Assembly (NCBI GenBank): GCA_016206945.1
Contig: JACQQP010000031.1
Location: forward strand, 1 to 16,661
Length of the DNA stretch: 16,661 nt
From: Candidatus Omnitrophota bacterium
GTDB taxonomy: Bacteria > Omnitrophota > Omnitrophia > Omnitrophales > Danuiimicrobiaceae
Direction of reading: 5' to 3'
The notes beneath the pieces were generated by a model that did no database searches, was not told where the DNA came from, and saw only the letters and a list, made by a program, of their open reading frames with translations. Below, in pieces: positions 13,115 to 16,661 of the stretch (its first letter is position 1; each line of letters begins with the position of its first letter). The translations under genes and the position numbers were made by a program.

Positions 13115-15181
13115 ATGCCATTTAGTTTCTTACAGTTTTGGAAAAAAGCTGAGCCTAAAAGTAAAGTTCCGGTTTCCGAAATCCCCCTTTTTTCTGCCCT
13201 AGGACCCGCTGAGTTAGAACTGATCGAAAGTAAAATCAGGCGCGTCGAATATAAAAAAGGGGATGTCGTTTATCGGATCGGGGAGAAGGCAGAAGCGTTT
13301 TATCTCATACTGCTTGGCCGATTTCGTGTGATTGGAATAAAAGGTGAAACCCTTGCCGTCCTTTCGCAAGGTGATTATTTCGGTGAAAGTTCAATTCTTC
13401 TCGGACGTGATCACAGCGCTACCGTCGAGACCAAAAATGACGGACTTGTTTTTAAGATCGATAAAAAGGATTTCCAAGAGCTGCTGACGGCTATTCCTTC
13501 TTTGTCACTTCACTTGAGCCGCACCCTGGGTCATCGCTTGACCCGTGGCGTCTCGCGAACTGAAGTTTCGAGCACAAAAGTTATTTCTATATGTGATTAC
13601 GGTTTTGATTTTGAGAAAAGCATCTTTGCTCAGAATTTGGCCGCCATGCTCGCAGTGCACGGAAAGAAAAAAACAATTGTCTTGGGTTTGGAATCACGCA
13701 ATGAGAGCCGTTTTAGCGTTCAAAAAGGACACACATTGCCGTTGCTTCATTTTCAATCAGCAAATTCGGAGCACATCCAGAAATTGATTTACGAGGAGCG
13801 CGCTGGTTTTCACTTCCTGCGCGTGGGAAATGGGGTTAATGGAGGTGAAGCCAGCTCAGGAATGGCGGCATTGATTGGATTCCTGATTGATCGGTATGAT
13901 TTCGTTTTGCTTGATTTACCGCCTGATTTTCGCGACATTGGCGTCAAAGCGCTTCAACAATCTGATCTTGTTTATTTTCTTGTCAGAGAAACCCAGCGCA
14001 CCTCCGCAAAGGCGCTTTCCTTTTTGAAAGAATTCCGGACTTCTTTCGGCTTTACAAGCGATGAGGTACGTTTCATTGTTTGCGAAGAAAAATATTCACA
14101 GCCTGCCATGGGGAAACCAATGTTTGGAGAAGCAGAGGCCTTTCCAGTCTTTGGTTTTCTTCCCTATGAAGCCGATCTTTATGAACCGCACGATGCGTCT
14201 CGTCCCGCGTTTGATTTGGAGAATTCAGCTAGTAAATACACAAAGGCAATTCGATTTTTTACGCGTGAGCTGACGGGAAGACTCGTAGGGCTTGCCTTAG
14301 GAAGCGGCGCCGCTTTTGGATTTGCGCATGTGGGCGTTTTGCGAGTTTTAGAACGCGAGGGGATTTCGATTGATATGGTTGCCGGTTCTTCGATTGGAGC
14401 GCTCATTGGAGCGATGTGGGCGAGTGGATTGAACGCGCAAGCGCTTGAAGAAATTGCTTTGAGCTTGGATCATAAGTCTACGTTTTTCAAGTTGATCGGA
14501 TTTCAAGATCTTTTGCTGCCGCATGACGGATTTTTTAAAGGAGATCAGGTGACGCGATTTCTACGGCATTATTTGGGACGGAAAACGTTTCGAGTGCTTG
14601 AGATTCCCGTCAAGATCGTGGCTTCCAATCTTTTCACTGGGGAAGAGGTGATTTTCGATGAAGGGGATGTGGTTGATGCGATTCGTGCGAGCATCTCTAT
14701 TCCCGGGATTTTTCGCCCTGTTCGCATGCACGACCAATATTTAATTGACGGTGGCGTGGTGGATCCTTTGCCCATCGAAGTGTTGAGCCGATATGGGGTC
14801 AAAAAAATTATTGCCGTCAATGTTCTTTCTGCTTCAGAGGATCATGCTCAACGTCAGAGATTTTACGAGGCAAGAAAAGCTGAGGAAGAGGAGGCAATCA
14901 AGAAAAGAAGCTTGATGGGAAGAGCTTGGTATTATCTGGCATCTCGCCTGAAAGGGAGGTATCGTGCCAATGTGTTTAATGTGCTCATGAACACGATTCA
15001 ATTTCTCGAATACGGCATTGCGGAATCGGCGGCCCGAGGAGCCGACGTTGTGATTCATCCTGTTTTAACAGACGCTCATTGGGCCGAGTTTTACTCCGGA
15101 GCTAAGTTGATTCGACGGGGAGAGGAAGAAACGCTGAATCAATTGAGTGAAATCAAGAAGTTGGTCGAAGAAAGCGTTTAG
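13115..15181 (+). CDS. Cyclic-nucleotide-binding / MinD-like / patatin phospholipase fusion
   Basis: This 688-residue protein has three parts. Residues 21-140 are a Crp-like cyclic-nucleotide-binding domain with GDYFGESSILL; the phosphate-binding Arg of the usual PRxATV is His (H100 in DHSATV). Residues 155-385 resemble a MinD/ParA P-loop protein: the Walker A position reads G163-FDFE-K168-S169 (Glu for the last Gly) and Walker B is FVLLDLPP (D267). Residues 390-688 are a patatin-like phospholipase with nucleophile S426 in GSSIG, catalytic D545 in IDGGVVD, and oxyanion loop GSGAAFGFAH, where the usual Arg of GGGARG is Phe401. The arrangement resembles bacterial neuropathy-target-esterase relatives, which hydrolyse (lyso)phospholipids. 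There is no predicted transmembrane helix. An AGGA at 13098-13101 is the likely ribosome binding site. Confidence 0.88.
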   Translation: MPFSFLQFWKKAEPKSKVPVSEIPLFSALGPAELELIESKIRRVEYKKGDVVYRIGEKAEAFYLILLGRFRVIGIKGETLAVLSQGDYFGESSILLGRDHSATVETKNDGLVFKIDKKDFQELLTAIPSLSLHLSRTLGHRLTRGVSRTEVSSTKVISICDYGFDFEKSIFAQNLAAMLAVHGKKKTIVLGLESRNESRFSVQKGHTLPLLHFQSANSEHIQKLIYEERAGFHFLRVGNGVNGGEASSGMAALIGFLIDRYDFVLLDLPPDFRDIGVKALQQSDLVYFLVRETQRTSAKALSFLKEFRTSFGFTSDEVRFIVCEEKYSQPAMGKPMFGEAEAFPVFGFLPYEADLYEPHDASRPAFDLENSASKYTKAIRFFTRELTGRLVGLALGSGAAFGFAHVGVLRVLEREGISIDMVAGSSIGALIGAMWASGLNAQALEEIALSLDHKSTFFKLIGFQDLLLPHDGFFKGDQVTRFLRHYLGRKTFRVLEIPVKIVASNLFTGEEVIFDEGDVVDAIRASISIPGIFRPVRMHDQYLIDGGVVDPLPIEVLSRYGVKKIIAVNVLSASEDHAQRQRFYEARKAEEEEAIKKRSLMGRAWYYLASRLKGRYRANVFNVLMNTIQFLEYGIAESAARGADVVIHPVLTDAHWAEFYSGAKLIRRGEEETLNQLSEIKKLVEESV

Positions 15182-15197
15182 GTGATTGAAGAATGGT

Positions 15198-15226
15198 TTG
15201 ACAGTAATTTTGGCCTATGCTAGACT
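15198..15226 (+). promoter_or_regulatory. Near-consensus promoter with extended -10
   Basis: A perfect -35 box TTGACA at 15198-15203 is followed after exactly 17 bases by TAGACT at 15221-15226, preceded by TG at 15218-15219 as an extended -10. It is the best promoter in the window and is outside coding sequence, 17 bases after the patatin gene stop. Transcription should begin near 15233 and soon meet the terminator at 15302-15330. Confidence 0.75.
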
Positions 15227-15232
15227 CATTAA

Positions 15233-15330
15233 GTTTTCATGGCTAAATAACTTACAGTAACTGAAGCTCATTGTTTTTTCACGATAATTTCCGTTCAGCT
15301 TAGGCCTTGCTATAGGGGAAGGCCTTTTTT
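15233..15330 (+). ncRNA. Candidate ~98-nt small RNA or terminated leader of the thiolase gene
   Basis: A near-consensus promoter and an intrinsic terminator bracket this stretch, which has no credible open reading frame. The transcript would be about 98 nt. Besides the terminator hairpin, CTGAA (15261-15265) can pair with TTCAG (15294-15298), and AAGCT (15264-15268) with AGCTT (15297-15301); these overlapping choices could switch. It matches no RNA family I recognise (not 6S, SRP RNA, T-box or a common riboswitch). Because the thiolase gene starts 80 bases after the terminator, a leader controlled by attenuation is as likely as a free small RNA. The 5' end is inferred from the promoter only. 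Confidence 0.5.
15302..15330 (+). terminator. Intrinsic terminator
   Basis: AGGCCTT (15302-15308) and AAGGCCT (15319-15325) are perfect reverse complements with a ten-base loop, and the second arm runs straight into a T-tract (T at 15325-15330, then ATTTT). This is a standard Rho-independent terminator. It would end the candidate short RNA and also any readthrough from the patatin fusion gene. Confidence 0.75.
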
Positions 15331-15335
15331 ATTTT

Positions 15336-15398
15336 CCGCCAAAGAACATGGCGCCTGCCTGCCGGACAGGCAGGGACCCGCCACGAAGTTTGGCGGGT
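15336..15398 (+). repeat. Palindromic repeat block before the thiolase gene
   Basis: Two adjacent perfect hairpins occur: CCTGCCTG/CAGGCAGG (15354-15361 and 15367-15374, loop CCGGA) and ACCCGCCA/TGGCGGGT (15376-15383 and 15391-15398, seven-base loop). CCGCCAAA at 15336-15343 also matches TTTGGCGG at 15389-15396, so a long-range stem enclosing the first hairpin competes with the second. The block ends one base before the GAGAGG ribosome binding site of the thiolase gene. It is richer in GC than its surroundings and looks like a REP-type or miniature mobile repeat; copy number cannot be judged here. Confidence 0.7.
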
Positions 15399-15409
15399 AG
15401 AGAGGTATT

Positions 15410-16600
15410 ATGAAACAGGTCGTTATCGTTGATGGGTTACGGACACCTCAAGGAAATTTAGGCGGAGTTTTTAAGGATCTTTCTGCTCAAAAGTTGGGAG
15501 AAATTGTTGTTCGGGCCCTTTTGGCACGGACGAAACTTGATCCCATAGAAGTCCAGGAAGTTATTTTTGGATGTGTGGGTCAACAAAGCGATGCCCCCAA
15601 CATTGCCCGTGTCATTACGCTTATGGCGAATCTTCCCATCACGGTCCCTGCTTTTACGGTGCAGCGCAACTGTGCTTCAGGTCTTCAAGCCGTCGTGTCA
15701 GCTTATCAGATGATTGCTCTCGGCGAGGCAGACATTGTGATTGCAGGGGGAACCGAATCCATGTCTTCGGCGCCTTACGTCAATCGAGATTTGCGATTTG
15801 GAAAACGGCTCAGGCATTCGGTAACAGTAGACTCACTTTGGGAAGGGCTCACAGATCCTATTGCCAACCAAATCATGGGGGAAACTGCAGAGAATCTGGT
15901 GACCGAATTTAACATTTCTCGCAAAGAGCAAGATCAGTTTGCTCTTCTTTCTCATCAGCGGGCATTTAGGGCCACGCGTGAGGGAAAGTTTAAAGATGAA
16001 ATTGTGAAAGTTGTGGTGCCAAAGAAAGCCTTAGGCAAAGAAATGCCGGCGGAGTCCGTCATTGCAGACGAAGGTCCGAATCCAGGTCTGACGGAGCAAA
16101 TACTTTCCCAGTATCCAGCAATCTTTCGTGAACAAGGTTCTGTCACACCCGGAAATTCGTGCCCAATTTCAGACGGTGCCGCGTGTGTTCTCCTTATGAG
16201 TGAAGAGAAAGCGAAGGCGCTCGGTCATCAACCTTTGGCTTTAATTCGGAGTTATGGTTTCGCTGCTGTAGAACCAGAGCGAATGGGCATCGGCCCGACA
16301 TGTTCTGTGCCCATTGCCTTAAAAAGGGCAGGAATGAGTTTGAAGGACGTTCAACTCATTGAATTGAATGAGGCGTTTGCCGCGCAGTTTATTGCCTGCG
16401 AGCGGCTCATGAAGTTTGACCGAACTATCACGAATGTCAATGGCGGCGCCATTGCGTTAGGCCATCCTGTTGGCGCGACGGGTGCGCGGCTTCTGGTGAC
16501 CCTCCTGCATGAAATGAAGCGTAAAAATTTATCCACAGGTTTGGCCACCATGTGTGTGGGCGGCGGCCAAGGTGGCGCCATGATCGTGGAGCGGAAGTGA
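15410..16600 (+). CDS. Acetyl-CoA C-acetyltransferase (thiolase)
   Basis: The enzyme joins two acetyl-CoA to acetoacetyl-CoA or runs in reverse in beta-oxidation. Its 396 residues are normal for thiolases. The acyl-accepting C88 is in RNCASGLQA, followed by GGTESMSSAPY; the C-terminal half has ELNEAFAAQ, NVNGGAIALGHPVGATGAR with H352, and the second catalytic cysteine C382 in CVGGGQGG. These are the four standard thiolase blocks. Sequence alone does not separate a biosynthetic thiolase (AtoB/PhaA type) from a broad 3-ketoacyl-CoA thiolase, so I give no symbol. The ATG is four bases after GAGAGG. The gene stands between a terminator plus palindromic block upstream and hairpins downstream, with no other fatty-acid or butyrate gene visible. 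Confidence 0.93.
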   Translation: MKQVVIVDGLRTPQGNLGGVFKDLSAQKLGEIVVRALLARTKLDPIEVQEVIFGCVGQQSDAPNIARVITLMANLPITVPAFTVQRNCASGLQAVVSAYQMIALGEADIVIAGGTESMSSAPYVNRDLRFGKRLRHSVTVDSLWEGLTDPIANQIMGETAENLVTEFNISRKEQDQFALLSHQRAFRATREGKFKDEIVKVVVPKKALGKEMPAESVIADEGPNPGLTEQILSQYPAIFREQGSVTPGNSCPISDGAACVLLMSEEKAKALGHQPLALIRSYGFAAVEPERMGIGPTCSVPIALKRAGMSLKDVQLIELNEAFAAQFIACERLMKFDRTITNVNGGAIALGHPVGATGARLLVTLLHEMKRKNLSTGLATMCVGGGQGGAMIVERK

Positions 16601-16613
16601 CACGGAGTGTCAT
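16598..16613 (+). repeat. Hairpin overlapping the thiolase stop codon
   Basis: TGACAC (16598-16603) and GTGTCA (16607-16612) are perfect reverse complements with a three-base loop GGA; the first arm contains the TGA stop codon. There is no T-run right after it. It is probably part of a longer repeat whose next bases read TCCCCGAATG. Confidence 0.6.
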
Positions 16614-16636
16614 CCCCGAATGCAGCGGAGCAGCAC

Positions 16637-16659
16637 TGCGGCGAAGCCGCATGTGTTTT
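16637..16659 (+). terminator. Possible intrinsic terminator after the thiolase gene
   Basis: TGCGGC (16637-16642) and GCCGCA (16646-16651) pair perfectly around a GAA loop and are followed by TGTGTTTTA. The six-pair GC-rich stem plus a short, interrupted T-tract is compatible with a weak Rho-independent terminator. It may equally be a copy of a dispersed palindromic repeat, and the window ends here. Confidence 0.45.
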
Positions 16660-16661
16660 AA

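Noticed and set aside
13105..13125. Six-codon reading frame (ATG at 13105) overlapping the patatin fusion start
   Set aside because: Too short, poorly spaced from AGGA, and with no sign of regulatory codons; probably chance.
15239..15250. ATG-GCT-AAA-TAA mini reading frame in the candidate RNA
   Set aside because: Only three codons and no Shine-Dalgarno; not enough for a leader peptide.
1..16661. tRNA genes, CRISPR arrays, insertion sequences, prophage or toxin-antitoxin systems
   Set aside because: No cloverleaf with a T-loop signature, no regularly spaced repeats, no transposase or integrase motifs and no known defence domains were seen on either strand.

Overview
This window is ordinary, dense bacterial chromosome: 17 protein-coding genes, all on the + strand, with no gap longer than about 230 bases. 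I saw no tRNA, rRNA, CRISPR array, transposase or phage gene. The best taxonomic clue is the small basic protein at 7822-8109. Its N-terminal pattern (SSLKS, then RHRNVLKRHERI, then LPK) is that of a short family I know from Planctomycetes, Verrucomicrobia, Chlamydiae and relatives. With the two SPOR-domain proteins and moderate GC, a PVC-superphylum bacterium is likely, perhaps Omnitrophota; this is inference, not proof.

Region 1 (64-6876) is a tight cluster, probably one transcript: trpB, trpA, ruvX, an M16 zinc peptidase, rpe, lepA and lepB. Genes overlap by 1-10 bases (three TAATG junctions) or are 9 bases apart. It covers the last two steps of tryptophan synthesis, Holliday-junction/pre-rRNA processing, proteolysis, the pentose phosphate pathway, translation and signal-peptide removal. 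Three tandem 14-base pyrimidine-rich repeats lie just before trpB.

Region 2 (7052-10547) holds an inner-membrane SPOR protein, then (behind a good promoter) the small basic protein, a GNAT acetyltransferase, a second membrane SPOR protein, a PilZ protein with a degenerate motif, a YajQ-family protein and an 86-residue protein resembling STI1 repeats. Region 3 (10564-11477) has a strong promoter, a YjbQ/UPF0047 gene and a second PilZ protein with intact motifs. Two PilZ proteins and YajQ within 2 kb suggest cyclic-di-GMP input next to genes of cell envelope and division, although no enzyme making or degrading c-di-GMP is present.

Region 4 (11554-15181) has glycerol kinase and a 688-residue fusion: a Crp-like cyclic-nucleotide-binding domain, a degenerate MinD/ParA-like domain and a patatin phospholipase. 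Region 5 (15182-16661) has a near-consensus promoter that reads into an intrinsic terminator about 100 nt later (a small RNA or an attenuating leader), then a palindromic repeat block, an acetyl-CoA C-acetyltransferase gene, and more palindromes after its stop codon.

The items most worth follow-up are the candidate RNA at about 15233-15330, the three-domain patatin protein with its altered motif residues, the repeats flanking the thiolase, and the SPOR/small-basic-protein/PilZ/YajQ neighbourhood.
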